A stretch of 64,000 bases of DNA, taken from assembly GCF_018687785.1 (NCBI RefSeq), contig NZ_LTBL01000001.1, positions 1,107,780 through 1,171,779 on the forward strand, in the 5' to 3' direction. Each line of letters begins with the position of its first letter. Position 1 is the first letter of the stretch. The stretch is from Methanovulcanius yangii. Lineage in GTDB: Archaea > Halobacteriota > Methanomicrobia > Methanomicrobiales > Methanomicrobiaceae. The position numbers and the translations under genes are program-made. The notes below the pieces were generated by a model. It did no database searches. It was not told the DNA's origin and saw only the letters and a list, made by a program, of their open reading frames with translations. Positions 18,566-27,158 of this stretch are shown here, piece by piece.

Positions 18566-20029
18566 ATGAAGAAAGCCATCGAACGCGTCCTGTCCATCGA
18601 CCCCATCCGTCGCCAGAGCCTGATATCCTTCAATTCGCAGATCATCATCACGGCACTCGGGTTTCTCTCCACCATATATATCGCCCGGGTAATCGGTTCC
18701 GACGGGTACGGAGCTTACGCGCTTTTCCTTTCATACTTTGGAATCATCACCCTCTTTACCGATACCGGTATCACCTCGGCAGTGGTCAAGAAGGTTTCTG
18801 AGGGTAAAGAAGAGAACCAGTATTTTTCCGCCTATCTCTCCCTGAAAATCATTCTGCTCATTTGCGTTGTCACAGCGCTCTACATAACCCAGGATCTCTT
18901 CGTTGATCTCAACGAAAGCGGCCTTATGCCATGGCTCATTGCTGCAATTGTCCTTGCCTCGTTCTGGGGGATGCTTGCGGCAGGAATGCAGGCGACAGGG
19001 AACTGGGGCCTTCGCGAGATCTCAAACCTGTTAACCAGTATTCTGCGGATTATCATTCAAGTCATCGCAGTATTCTTAGGATTTTCCATTTCAGGTATGG
19101 TAGGCGGGTTTGTTTTCGGATACCTTGCAGGCATCGTGATGCTGCTTCGGCATATCCCCCTTCGATTCGCTTCATTCTCCCGGACCCATATCAAGCAGCT
19201 CATCATCTTCGCATTCTTCGCCGCAGGAGCCGTCGTCGGCGCCGTCCTCCTGAACAACACCGATCGCATCATGCTCGGCTACTTCTTCACCAACAGCGAA
19301 GTCGGTGTATACGCCATTGCATTCCAGCTTACCGTGATTGGAAATTTTGCCGCAACAGCAATTGGATCCACTATCTATCCACGATTTTCCCGCTCTGCAA
19401 CAGAAGGTAATATCGGTGCCATTGAAAATGGCCTGAAAAAGGCAATCCCTTTTGCCCTCACCCTTGCACTGCCAATGGCAGCAGGTGGAATCGTGCTTCA
19501 CAATGAGCTTCTCCCCATTCTCTACGGCAACGATTTCTCATCGGGTTCTACAGTTCTGATCTTCCTGCTGATCTTCCAGATCTTCATTTGTGCCAATATG
19601 ATCCTCGGCAACACACTCACGGCAATTGATCGCGTCAAAGAAACCGCCCTCTCCACCCTCATCGGGGCCTCCCTCAATATCGTTCTCAACATCATCCTCA
19701 TCCCCTCCATGGGACTCACCGGTGCCGGCGTCGCAACCGTCATGGCAGGCGCCGTTATCCTCGGCACCCGCTACCTCTTCCTCCGCCAGCACATCCGCGT
19801 CAACGTGAACGTTTCCATGCTCACCCATATCATCGTCGCCTCCCTTCTAATGGGCATCGTGATAGCCGTCCTGAACGCGCTCATCGACATCGACTCCATC
19901 ATCACCCTCTTTGCCGTCGTCGCCGTAGGGGCTGTCATCTATCTTGGAAGCCTCTACAAGCTGAACGCGGAATTTGCTGGGGAGATCCTCGGGATCTTCG
20001 GTATCCTTCGGGGGAAGAAGAGCGACTGA
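18566..20029 (+). CDS. Polysaccharide flippase (Wzx/MATE-like)
   Basis: A 487-aa integral membrane protein with about 12-14 hydrophobic segments, typical of the MOP superfamily of oligosaccharide flippases. The N-terminal RRQSLISFNSQIIITALGFLSTIYIARVIG-like region and the LLNNTDRIMLGYFFTNSEVG segment match the RfbX/Wzx pattern. It would move a lipid-linked glycan across the membrane for S-layer or surface glycosylation. It is transcribed away from glmM from a ~150-bp divergent spacer. The AT-rich stretch just upstream of the ATG implies a short leader. Confidence 0.88.
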   Translation: MKKAIERVLSIDPIRRQSLISFNSQIIITALGFLSTIYIARVIGSDGYGAYALFLSYFGIITLFTDTGITSAVVKKVSEGKEENQYFSAYLSLKIILLICVVTALYITQDLFVDLNESGLMPWLIAAIVLASFWGMLAAGMQATGNWGLREISNLLTSILRIIIQVIAVFLGFSISGMVGGFVFGYLAGIVMLLRHIPLRFASFSRTHIKQLIIFAFFAAGAVVGAVLLNNTDRIMLGYFFTNSEVGVYAIAFQLTVIGNFAATAIGSTIYPRFSRSATEGNIGAIENGLKKAIPFALTLALPMAAGGIVLHNELLPILYGNDFSSGSTVLIFLLIFQIFICANMILGNTLTAIDRVKETALSTLIGASLNIVLNIILIPSMGLTGAGVATVMAGAVILGTRYLFLRQHIRVNVNVSMLTHIIVASLLMGIVIAVLNALIDIDSIITLFAVVAVGAVIYLGSLYKLNAEFAGEILGIFGILRGKKSD

Positions 20030-20582
20030 ACGGATCGATTCGTCAGACAGTTATGCACAGAATGGGGCCATACCCCCTCCATAATGAGGTGAAAAACCCC
20101 ATATTTCAGGCCAAAAGAAGCTGAATTTGACCCTTTTGTCCGTGATTATCGGGCCTTGAGGAAAGGAGGATGATTCGCCTACTATTTACAAAACAGAGTA
20201 TATTCCAAGGACGATATTCGCCGTTTCAGGACCTCTTTTTTTCGCAGGTGCCAGTGGTCGGGAGAGAGTGCGATCCGCCCGCATTTTGCATCTGTATCGA
20301 TGCTATTTTTCGCGCTGTTTTTCCAAAAATACCCCATATTTAAGCGTTTCTTATAAAGACCTCCACAAAAATGAGAAATCGGTGCATTCATACATGGTGA
20401 GGGAAATCATCGATTATCGTCAAAATTTTGCCTAAAAATGTCAGCCATAATCGACGAAATTACCATTCAGAAGCGAGATGTACGGATGACAGGATCATTC
20501 CATCATAGAGTGGAAAGAACACGATTGCAATCTCTTGCAAAATTCATCGCACACGAGGCCTTCCGCATCCTGAAATAGAACA
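20030..20582. other. Gene-poor spacer of 553 bp
   Basis: I see no gene that can be supported here. A 69-codon minus-strand frame at 20182-20391 has no recognisable features. One imperfect inverted repeat is present: TCATCGATTAT at 20407-20417 against ATAATCGACGA at 20447-20457, 10 of 11 positions pairing. The region is AT-richer than the genes on either side. Confidence 0.5.
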
Positions 20583-21035
20583 TCACCCCTCCAGCCCCCT
20601 CAACGCATCCTTCGTCTTCTCAACGATCTCCTCGCTTCCTTCGATCTCGGCCACGTCGCACACCGCCTCGAGAACGTGCACGCTCTCCTCGAGAAAGCTC
20701 ATGATATCCATCGGGTAGAGCTCGATGCCGTACTCGTCAAGGAGGACTTGGGAGATGCCCCGGTGGTCGAGGCCCTCCATCCGCAGTTCCAGGATGGTGC
20801 GGGTGAACTTTCGCTCCGGGCAGCCGCACATCGGCGAGTCGCGGCACCGGCAGTCGAGAAAGTCCTTGAAGATGTTCATCAGCTGCTCGCGCAGGCCGCG
20901 GTCGAGGTTGTCGTAATCGATGTTCGAGACCATCACCTCGAGAAACGGCCCGGAAAAGACCTTCTCGGGGATGCGGTACCCCACCATGCTCTGAAGTTTC
21001 TTGGCAGCCCGGAACCGGGCCTTTGCGGCAATCAC
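20583..21035 (-). CDS. Conserved archaeal protein of unknown function, Cys-rich
   Basis: This 150-aa protein is acidic and helix-rich. A cysteine cluster CRCRDSPMCGC lies in its middle (about 63-73) and could bind metal. The later segment reads ELRMEGLDHRGISQVLLDEYGIELYPMDIMSFLEE, like a small helix-turn-helix or helicase-associated module. It resembles the DUF5814-type proteins of methanogens, from memory only. The start is GTG at 21035 with GGTGA 8 bases upstream. Three 15-bp tandem repeats lie just upstream (21049-21093). The function is unknown. Confidence 0.65.
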   Translation of the reverse strand: MIAAKARFRAAKKLQSMVGYRIPEKVFSGPFLEVMVSNIDYDNLDRGLREQLMNIFKDFLDCRCRDSPMCGCPERKFTRTILELRMEGLDHRGISQVLLDEYGIELYPMDIMSFLEESVHVLEAVCDVAEIEGSEEIVEKTKDALRGLEG

Positions 21036-21048
21036 GACGGTTCACCAG

Positions 21049-21093
21049 ATATCAAATGAAGATGTATCAACTGAAAATTCATCAAATGAAGAT
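21049..21093. repeat. Three tandem 15-bp repeats
   Basis: Three head-to-tail copies are ATATCAAATGAAGAT, GTATCAACTGAAAAT and TCATCAAATGAAGAT. They lie between two divergently named but same-strand genes, 14 bp upstream of the GTG start at 21035. They could be protein-binding sites in its promoter or a chance microsatellite. Confidence 0.7.
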
Positions 21094-21158
21094 TCCACCC
21101 GGATTTGTGCTGAAATTCCTGAAAAAAAGAATGTCAGGTGCATCATCAGATGCGGGTA

Positions 21159-21785
21159 TCAGATCCCTTCCCCGAACTGCTCCTCGAAGTTCTTCAGGGT
21201 CTTCATTGCTGTGCCCATCTCATCCACCTCGATGAGCCAGTCGTCGAAGAGGCATGGCTCCTCGAAGTCGCCGCGGAGATACTTCCCGCAGCACGAGCCG
21301 CCATCGAGGACGAGGGCGCCGATCGTCGCCGCGACCTCCAGTGACTCCTCGGCCTTCTCGTCCCCGAGGGCCCGTCCGTCCTTGACGAGGTCCTTTATCT
21401 CACCGGAGGCACTCCCCTCAAAAAGCTTCTTGCAGGCGGCAAAAAGGACGAGGAAGCGCATCTGGACACCCGCGATGATATCGGCGATCTCGGAATCGGG
21501 AATCGGCCCCATGATGATTGCCTCGACCTCATTGAGCTTTTCCGTGGCAGTCGGTGCCGAATAACTCCCGTTCTGGAAGAGCTTGACGATCTTCAGGACG
21601 GAGACATTGATATCCTCGGTAAAATTATTGAGCGAATGCAGGCCTTCCGGCATATCCTCCGATTCCGGGTCCTCTTCAAAACTCATCTCTTCGAGCGTCT
21701 TCAACCAGTTGTCCCAGCGTTCCTGCGTGTAAAAATAGTACAGGACCGACTGCGGTTCCGCTGTTTCCTTCTTCTTCCGCGCCAT
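21159..21785 (-). CDS. DUF2150 family protein
   Basis: A 208-aa acidic protein, MARKKKETAEPQ..., conserved in euryarchaeal methanogens as DUF2150; no activity is known to me. The sequence is mostly helical, with FYTQERWDNWLKTLEEM near the N terminus and a GGSCCGKYLRGDFEEPC segment near the C terminus whose cysteines could bind metal. I use ATG at 21785; GTG at 21797 would add four residues. It is on the same strand as the Cys-rich gene at 20583, separated by a 123-bp gap. Confidence 0.75.
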   Translation of the reverse strand: MARKKKETAEPQSVLYYFYTQERWDNWLKTLEEMSFEEDPESEDMPEGLHSLNNFTEDINVSVLKIVKLFQNGSYSAPTATEKLNEVEAIIMGPIPDSEIADIIAGVQMRFLVLFAACKKLFEGSASGEIKDLVKDGRALGDEKAEESLEVAATIGALVLDGGSCCGKYLRGDFEEPCLFDDWLIEVDEMGTAMKTLKNFEEQFGEGI

Positions 21786-21989
21786 AGTAGTACACACTTA
21801 CACAGGGACGATATTAGTATTTTCGAGTAGAGCACCCGGAACCGCTCTATGCCTACCTGCTAGCGCGCCCTTCCCCCTCTCGTTTCCCTACAAAAATGGC
21901 TCGCAGTTGCCCCGGCATCGAATGCGCTGCCTCCCGCCCGGCATGCACCCCAAATCCAGTTCGGAAAACATGCCCCCTCTCTCCAAACC

Positions 21990-22781
21990 TTGATGAATAT
22001 CCCCGCCAATATCAAAGCCACTATGGGCGCAGAGGAATGCCTCCGGACGATCTTTCTCGCACACGAACCGTTCCTCATCGCACTCTCGGGAGGAACCGAC
22101 AGTCTGACGCTTGCGGCTGTTGCAAAGGCTGCTGGCGCCCGTTTTGCCGCGGTGATGGTCGACACGGGCCTTACCCCCGCAGGCGAACCGGACCGGGCAG
22201 CAGACTTCGCCGACCGCGAGGGAATCCCTCTCCGGTTTCTCCGGTGCGACATGCTGGGAATTCCGGAGGTCTTGGAAAATGCACCCCTTCGCTGCCTCGC
22301 CTGTAAACGTGAGATGATGAGGATCATCACCTCCTTTGCAAAAGCAGAAGGATTCTGTGCCGTGATGGACGGGACCAACGCGGATGACCGCCCGGACGAG
22401 CGCCCCGGCATGCAGGCGCTCACCGAGTACGGGATTGTGAGCCCCTTTACCGCCTGCGGCATCGGCAAGGAGGATATCCGGCGGCTGGCCCGGACGTATC
22501 ACGTCCCCACCGTCCCGTCCTCCTCCTGCCTTGCGACGCGCTTTCCCTGCAACACCCATCTCACCAGCGCCGAAATCGACCGCATCCGGCGGGCGGAGGC
22601 GCTCCTGCGCCCCCACGTAGAAGGGCGGCTCCGGGTCAGGAACGAGAACGGCCATGCAGTCGTGGAGGCAGCGGCATCCGAACACCAGAAAATCCGGGAG
22701 CACGCGGGCGCCCTCCGGAAGCTTGGCTTTCCGGATGTCACCATAATCGCACCGGACCAGGCACCCGCCAGCGAACCATAA
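21990..22781 (+). CDS. larE: ATP-dependent sulfur transferase LarE-like
   Basis: A 263-aa PP-loop ATPase with SGGTDS at 33-38 and the LarE signature DGTNADD...DERPGMQAL (128-144). LarE inserts sulfur into the nickel-pincer nucleotide cofactor. A CxxC pair (C102, C105) and a third Cys (C180 in SSSCLATRFP) suggest the [4Fe-4S] type of LarE that uses a cluster as sulfur carrier instead of sacrificing a cysteine. No larB or larC is adjacent, but thiI follows 36 bp downstream. Start is TTG at 21990 or ATG at 21993. Confidence 0.85.
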   Translation: MMNIPANIKATMGAEECLRTIFLAHEPFLIALSGGTDSLTLAAVAKAAGARFAAVMVDTGLTPAGEPDRAADFADREGIPLRFLRCDMLGIPEVLENAPLRCLACKREMMRIITSFAKAEGFCAVMDGTNADDRPDERPGMQALTEYGIVSPFTACGIGKEDIRRLARTYHVPTVPSSSCLATRFPCNTHLTSAEIDRIRRAEALLRPHVEGRLRVRNENGHAVVEAAASEHQKIREHAGALRKLGFPDVTIIAPDQAPASEP

Positions 22782-22817
22782 GAAATCTCCGGTCAATACT
22801 AACAAAGGACACAAAGG

Positions 22818-24014
22818 ATGGAAGAACGACACGTAGTCATGATCAAATTCGGGGAACTCTTTCTCAAGAGCGAACCCGTCATGCGCCACTATATCGGCAT
22901 ACTCACGGGAAACCTCACCAAGGCACTGGACGCAGCAGCAATCGACCACACCATCGAGGTGTACCGCGGACGCATTCTGGTCGAAGGCCCGGACATAGAG
23001 GGCATATCACGGACCGCCGCCCGTCTCTTCGGGGTGGTGGGCGTCGCCCGCTGCATCCGGACCGAACCGGATCGCGAGCAGATCGAGACCGCAGCAGCAA
23101 AGCTTGCGGCACGAACGATGAAGGAGGGGATGTCCTTTGCCGTCAGGGCCCGGCGTTCGGGCATGAAGGGTTTTACCAGCCAGGAACTCGGGGCCTCCAC
23201 GGGGGCAAGGATATTCGATGCCGTCCCCGGCATCACCGTCGACCTGACCAACCCCGACTATGAAGTCCACGTCGAGGCGAGGGAGTTCGGCGGTCTCGTC
23301 TATGATGCAATCCTCCCGGCACCCGGGGGCCTCCCGCTCGGGACACAGGGCCATGTCCTCTCCCTCCTCTCCGCCGGTATCGACTCCCCGGTCGCGACCT
23401 GGCTGATGATGCGCCGGGGATGCATCCCCACCCTGATTCACATGGACGGAGGAAAATATGCCGGCGAGCAGGTCAAACCCGGCGCACTGCGCCACCTCGA
23501 AACCCTCTCCACCTGGTGCCCGGGACGCACGCTGCGCCTCATCTCCGTGCCGATGGAGGCATTCTTCGATGCCATGGTGGCATCAGGCGCTACCCGGACA
23601 AGGTGCCTCCTCTGCAAGCGCTTCATGGTACGGGTGGCCGCGGAAATTGCCCGGCGCCAGCAGCACCTCGCCATCGTGATGGGGGATAACATCGGGCAGG
23701 TCGCAAGCCAGACGCTTGCCAACATGAGCGTGATCGAGGCGGTCGCACCACAGGAACTTCCGATCCTCCGGCCCCTCATCACCTACGACAAGGATGAGAT
23801 CGTCACCCTCGCACGTTCCATCGGCACCTTCCGCGAGAGCGCCGGCGATTTGGAATGTCGGGTCGTCCCCAAACATCCGGCAATCGCGGCTCAACCGGCA
23901 ACCGTCCTCGAAGACGAAGCGCCGCTCGACATTGCATCGCTCGTGGAGACCGCCATCGAACATGTCACCATCCATGCAGCCCGCAACGGCAGCCTCATTG
24001 AACGCGACGAGTAA
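22818..24014 (+). CDS. thiI: tRNA 4-thiouridine synthetase
   Basis: A 398-aa ThiI with an N-terminal ferredoxin-like/THUMP region (about 1-165) and a PP-loop AANH domain with LSAGIDSPVA at 184-193. It activates U8 of tRNA by adenylation and adds sulfur. It lacks a rhodanese domain. Instead it has C263/C266 (RCLLCK) and C347 (LECRV), the three-cysteine pattern described for methanogen ThiI, where they hold an Fe-S cluster. It follows larE on the same strand and is convergent with the SepCysS gene. Confidence 0.93.
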   Translation: MEERHVVMIKFGELFLKSEPVMRHYIGILTGNLTKALDAAAIDHTIEVYRGRILVEGPDIEGISRTAARLFGVVGVARCIRTEPDREQIETAAAKLAARTMKEGMSFAVRARRSGMKGFTSQELGASTGARIFDAVPGITVDLTNPDYEVHVEAREFGGLVYDAILPAPGGLPLGTQGHVLSLLSAGIDSPVATWLMMRRGCIPTLIHMDGGKYAGEQVKPGALRHLETLSTWCPGRTLRLISVPMEAFFDAMVASGATRTRCLLCKRFMVRVAAEIARRQQHLAIVMGDNIGQVASQTLANMSVIEAVAPQELPILRPLITYDKDEIVTLARSIGTFRESAGDLECRVVPKHPAIAAQPATVLEDEAPLDIASLVETAIEHVTIHAARNGSLIERDE

Positions 24015-24015
24015 A

Positions 24016-24029
24016 AAATATAAAAAAAG
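24016..24029 (-). terminator. T-rich terminator after SepCysS gene
   Basis: On the minus strand a T7 run and a T6 run separated by ATA follow the stop of the SepCysS gene within 15 bp. Archaeal terminators are commonly T-runs of this kind. Confidence 0.55.
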
Positions 24030-24030
24030 G

Positions 24031-25209
24031 TCAGGAGACGGACAGCCCGTTCTCTTCGGCGACCTCGACGAAGGAGCGGGCGACATGCTCTATCTGCATG
24101 TCGTTCAGTCCGTAGGTGTTGAACTTCCAGACCCGCGTCGACCCGGGGATCACCCCGATGACCCCCTTCTTTTTCAGCGAGCCCGAAAGGAAGAATCCCT
24201 TCTTCTTGTGCGTCGCCGCCACCTTGTCATAGGAGCCCAGCGTGTTGATGCGGGTCAGGGTGTGCCGCCGCGGGTATTCGCTCTCCACTGTCGTCCCCTC
24301 GATGGAGAGGAGGGCATCCACCACCCTGTTACTGTTTGCCACTTCGTGGTCCCACTGTTCGACGCGGGCCTTCACTGCAGGGAAGGAGGCCATCATGCCC
24401 ACGACAGGGGCCCCCATCAGGGTGCACCCCATCATCTCCACTTCCTTGATGCCGAAGGTTCTGCCCGTCACATCTCCCTTCACCTGGGTCGTCCGGAAGA
24501 CCCGCTCGGCATACTCGCCATTTGCGGCAAGGACTCCCGACGGGGCGGGCGCCGCCATGCTCTTGTGGCCGGACCCCACAACGAAGTCAACACCGAACGC
24601 CTTCCCGTCCACCGGCATGATGCCGACCGAATATGCCCCGTTCATGAGCACCGGGACGTCGTACTGGTGTGCCACCTTTGCAATTTCCTTCACTTCGTGG
24701 ATATTGCCGTACTGGTAGTCCACGTGCTCGACGAAAAGGAGGGCGGGCGCGCGGCCGTACTTTTTCGTCACCTCATCGAGCCGTATGGCGGCGTTCTCCG
24801 CCGTGATACGGTTGTTTGCATCCTTGGGAATCTCGTGGATGTCCCCTCCCGACTGTTCGAGGGAGACGAACTCGGTATAATGGGAGAGCGCCGTCAGGAG
24901 GACGGGATCGCCCTTCTTCACCATCGTGCTTGCAACCGCCTGAAACCCCCGCCGTGCGCCGGGAACCACCCGAACCTGATCCATATTGAGCCATTCGGCA
25001 ACATCCCGGTGGAACTGCGCAATCGGCGGTTTATTGATATAGTCCAGCCGGAACGGCTTGAGGCAGTTGTCACAGACCGAATACCCGTCGGCAAAGGCGA
25101 TGACGGCCTTATGTGCCTCCGGCGTCAGGCGTCCGCCTGCCTGGATGGGATCGATATTGACATAGAGCTCCTCGACCTCACGGGTATCGATATCCCCTGC
25201 ACATTTCAT
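24031..25209 (-). CDS. pscS: O-phosphoseryl-tRNA:Cys-tRNA synthase (SepCysS)
   Basis: A 392-aa PLP enzyme that converts Sep-tRNA(Cys) to Cys-tRNA(Cys), the route to cysteine in many methanogens. The PLP lysine is K216 in GSGHKSMAAPAPSG. Cysteines C46, C49 and C262 correspond to the three-cysteine set known from M. jannaschii SepCysS, implicated in persulfide or Fe-S chemistry. It overlaps an upstream 65-aa gene by 4 bp and converges on thiI. The partner SepRS is not in the window. Confidence 0.94.
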   Translation of the reverse strand: MKCAGDIDTREVEELYVNIDPIQAGGRLTPEAHKAVIAFADGYSVCDNCLKPFRLDYINKPPIAQFHRDVAEWLNMDQVRVVPGARRGFQAVASTMVKKGDPVLLTALSHYTEFVSLEQSGGDIHEIPKDANNRITAENAAIRLDEVTKKYGRAPALLFVEHVDYQYGNIHEVKEIAKVAHQYDVPVLMNGAYSVGIMPVDGKAFGVDFVVGSGHKSMAAPAPSGVLAANGEYAERVFRTTQVKGDVTGRTFGIKEVEMMGCTLMGAPVVGMMASFPAVKARVEQWDHEVANSNRVVDALLSIEGTTVESEYPRRHTLTRINTLGSYDKVAATHKKKGFFLSGSLKKKGVIGVIPGSTRVWKFNTYGLNDMQIEHVARSFVEVAEENGLSVS

Positions 25210-25403
25210 TTTATAAGCTCCTTTTCAAGAATATCCACCTGTTTTCGTAGCTTCTCCAGTGCCTTTGCCACTGCCGCCTTCTGCTCCTCATCCAGCCGGT
25301 GCGCCGGAGCCGTCTCCCGGAGGACGGCCCGGAGATCGGTGAAGAGATAGAGTCCCTGAAATACCGCGTCAACTGCCCTCTGTGACATCATATCACCTTC
25401 CAA
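25206..25403 (-). CDS. Small coiled-coil protein coupled to SepCysS
   Basis: A 65-aa protein whose C-terminal half (LDEEQKAAVAKALEKLRKQV) looks like a charged coiled coil. The stop overlaps the SepCysS start by 4 bp, so the pair is probably translated together. In class I methanogens the adaptor SepCysE holds SepRS and SepCysS together; this protein could be a reduced version of such an adaptor. That is inference from position and helical character, not from clear sequence identity. Start at ATG 25403 or one of the following Met codons. Confidence 0.7.
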   Translation of the reverse strand: MEGDMMSQRAVDAVFQGLYLFTDLRAVLRETAPAHRLDEEQKAAVAKALEKLRKQVDILEKELIK

Positions 25404-25557
25404 CCCTCCTTAACGGACGGCAGGAATATTCGATAACCAACATTCATCGTCGGCATCATCATTAATCCTGACGTTTCCGACAGCAGAATTCCCTGCAGGG
25501 CGGCAATGGTCGGAAGAACTATACGTGCCGGTTGAAAGAAACCATGCAGACACATCC

Positions 25558-26172
25558 ATGCGCAAAGTCCAGATCCCCTCGATGCTCGGCGACATCGTCA
25601 CCTCGGCCATCACCTCGGCTGACGACGCGATCTTTTCCGAGTGTGCAGCATGCCCGTTCTGCGGCGGCGAGGTGAAGGCCCATGACATGCGCCGGAAAAA
25701 ATATGCAACGATCCTCGAGAAAGGAGCACGCAGGCAGATTCATGTCTTCGTAAAGAGGTTTTACTGCACGGAGTGCGGTCGCCTCTGTTACGCCGACTCA
25801 CCCTTTTATCCGGACACCAGGATGGGAATGCCGGTGGTGGACCTCTGCACCACCCTTATAGAAAAACATCCGTTTCACCATGCCGCCAGAATTCTCCGGT
25901 CACTCAATATCATCGTCGACCGGGGAACCCTGAGAAATTATGCCGGGAGAAATGACCTCCCCCACCCCGAAGTCATCGAGATGTACGGGATTGACATCCC
26001 CCTCTCCATCTTTGACCTCTCGGCACGTTCATTCCAGGGGCCCGAGCGGACTTCCGTCCCACGGACAGAACTCTTCGGCTCCGCCCGTCTCCCACCCGCA
26101 CACCGGGCATTTCTTCTTGCGATGGGGACGGGCAAACGGAATCAGTGGAATAAACAGGAAGAGAAAAAATAA
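25558..26172 (+). pseudogene. Zinc-finger, transposase-like N-terminal fragment, probably truncated
   Basis: The frame reads about 204 aa from ATG 25558 (GTG 25525 also possible). Residues about 30-85 hold two CxxC pairs (CPFCGGEVKAHD and YCTECGRLCY) forming a zinc ribbon. A helix-turn-helix-like region follows (HPFHHAARILRSLNIIVDRGTLRNYAGR), as in the N-terminal part of some archaeal transposases. After about residue 160 the reading frame runs antisense to the small zinc-ribbon gene at 26029 and loses family character. I read it as a 3'-truncated gene whose tail is read-through. Confidence 0.55.
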
Positions 26173-26277
26173 CGGAAACCCGGCCATCCATAAGATGACA
26201 GATACCAGAGCTGAGCCGACCAGAAGAAGAATGCTCAGTGCCCTTCGGTCCGTAGCGCCACCTCCCGCACGGCACAT
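26029..26277 (-). CDS. Small membrane protein with C-terminal zinc ribbon
   Basis: An 82-aa protein with two hydrophobic segments (about 14-30 and 33-48) followed by a basic stretch and a zinc-ribbon-like CPVCGWETGGAEEFCPWDG. It overlaps the 3' end of mfnF by 43 bp, which suggests co-transcription, and is antisense to the tail of the plus-strand fragment at 25558. The two membrane helices plus zinc ribbon are coherent, which makes this the better gene of the overlapping pair. No function known. Confidence 0.65.
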   Translation of the reverse strand: MCRAGGGATDRRALSILLLVGSALVSVILWMAGFPLFFLFLFIPLIPFARPHRKKKCPVCGWETGGAEEFCPWDGSPLGPLE

Positions 26278-27158
26278 GCCGGCAGGGCATCCGACATCTC
26301 ACCAATAAGGTCGGAAAGCACCACCCCACCAAGGGCGCCACCAATGACCCGTGCGCCAACACCCGCAAATACCAGCTCCTTCTCCCGCCGAGCGTCATGC
26401 CGCTCCACCTGTGAGCGTATGAGCGAGAGTTGTTCCTCCCAGAATGCCCCGGCAATTTCCCGGGCCCCAACTTCTCCTATCTCGTCCAGGTCGGAACAGA
26501 CCACCCTCGAGAGGCGCTGAAGTGCAGCAGGGATGTCCACGGCCGCGCCGTCGGGCGTCGGGACCGTATACTCACCGGAACCGATATGCCCCAGGACCAG
26601 GTGAACATCCGCACTGACCGCAAAGAGTTCGTTGCTGACCAGTGTCTGCGTTCCCGCAAGACAGACCGAGCGCAGGAGCGATGCCACGGGAGCGCGGAGA
26701 ATGCCCGTATACACGAGCATCCCCCTCTGGAGACGGTCGACGTCGGTGAGGCCCTTCAGTGCATCAAAAGGCTCGAGGGGAATGATATCGGTCGTGGTGC
26801 TCCCCATATCAACAAGGATGGCATCGGAAAACCGCCCCCTGAGCCAGTCCGCGGACGCAAGCCAGTTTGCCGCCGCAAGGCTCCGGTCCGCCCCGGCGTG
26901 AAAGGTGCCGTCCGTCCCGTAGAACACCGCATCAGGAAGGGCCGTCCGGACCGCATCGACGATGAACCCGATACCCTCGGTCTTGTTTGCAAATCCGTCG
27001 GCAAGCTCGCCGCTCATCACCACAGCCGCAGACTCGCCGCTGTATGCCGCGAGGATATCGGCAATCGGGGATTCCTGCCAGAGGGGACAATAATGGATAT
27101 CCACACCGCCCTCAGTCACCACCTTGAGATTTGCTCCGCCGACATCGATGCCGATCAC
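26235..27158 (-). CDS. mfnF: Methanofuran biosynthesis protein MfnF
   Basis: A 307-aa ASKHA-fold protein with MIGIDVGGANLK at the start and LVDMGSTTTDIIPL near residue 114, the two phosphate loops. It belongs to the H4MPT-linked C1 transfer family, in which MfnF couples the aminomethylfuran phosphate to gamma-glutamyltyramine during methanofuran synthesis. It overlaps mfnD by 4 bp. The pairing with a tyramine-glutamate ligase makes the methanofuran assignment firm. Confidence 0.88.
   Translation of the reverse strand: MIGIDVGGANLKVVTEGGVDIHYCPLWQESPIADILAAYSGESAAVVMSGELADGFANKTEGIGFIVDAVRTALPDAVFYGTDGTFHAGADRSLAAANWLASADWLRGRFSDAILVDMGSTTTDIIPLEPFDALKGLTDVDRLQRGMLVYTGILRAPVASLLRSVCLAGTQTLVSNELFAVSADVHLVLGHIGSGEYTVPTPDGAAVDIPAALQRLSRVVCSDLDEIGEVGAREIAGAFWEEQLSLIRSQVERHDARREKELVFAGVGARVIGGALGGVVLSDLIGEMSDALPACAVREVALRTEGH

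Noticed and set aside
20182-20391. 69-codon minus-strand frame as a small gene
   Set aside because: No family resemblance, no ribosome-binding site and no operon link; left as spacer.
23794-25350. 518-codon plus-strand frame
   Set aside because: It runs out of frame through the 3' end of thiI and then antisense to the SepCysS gene; composition is shadow-like.
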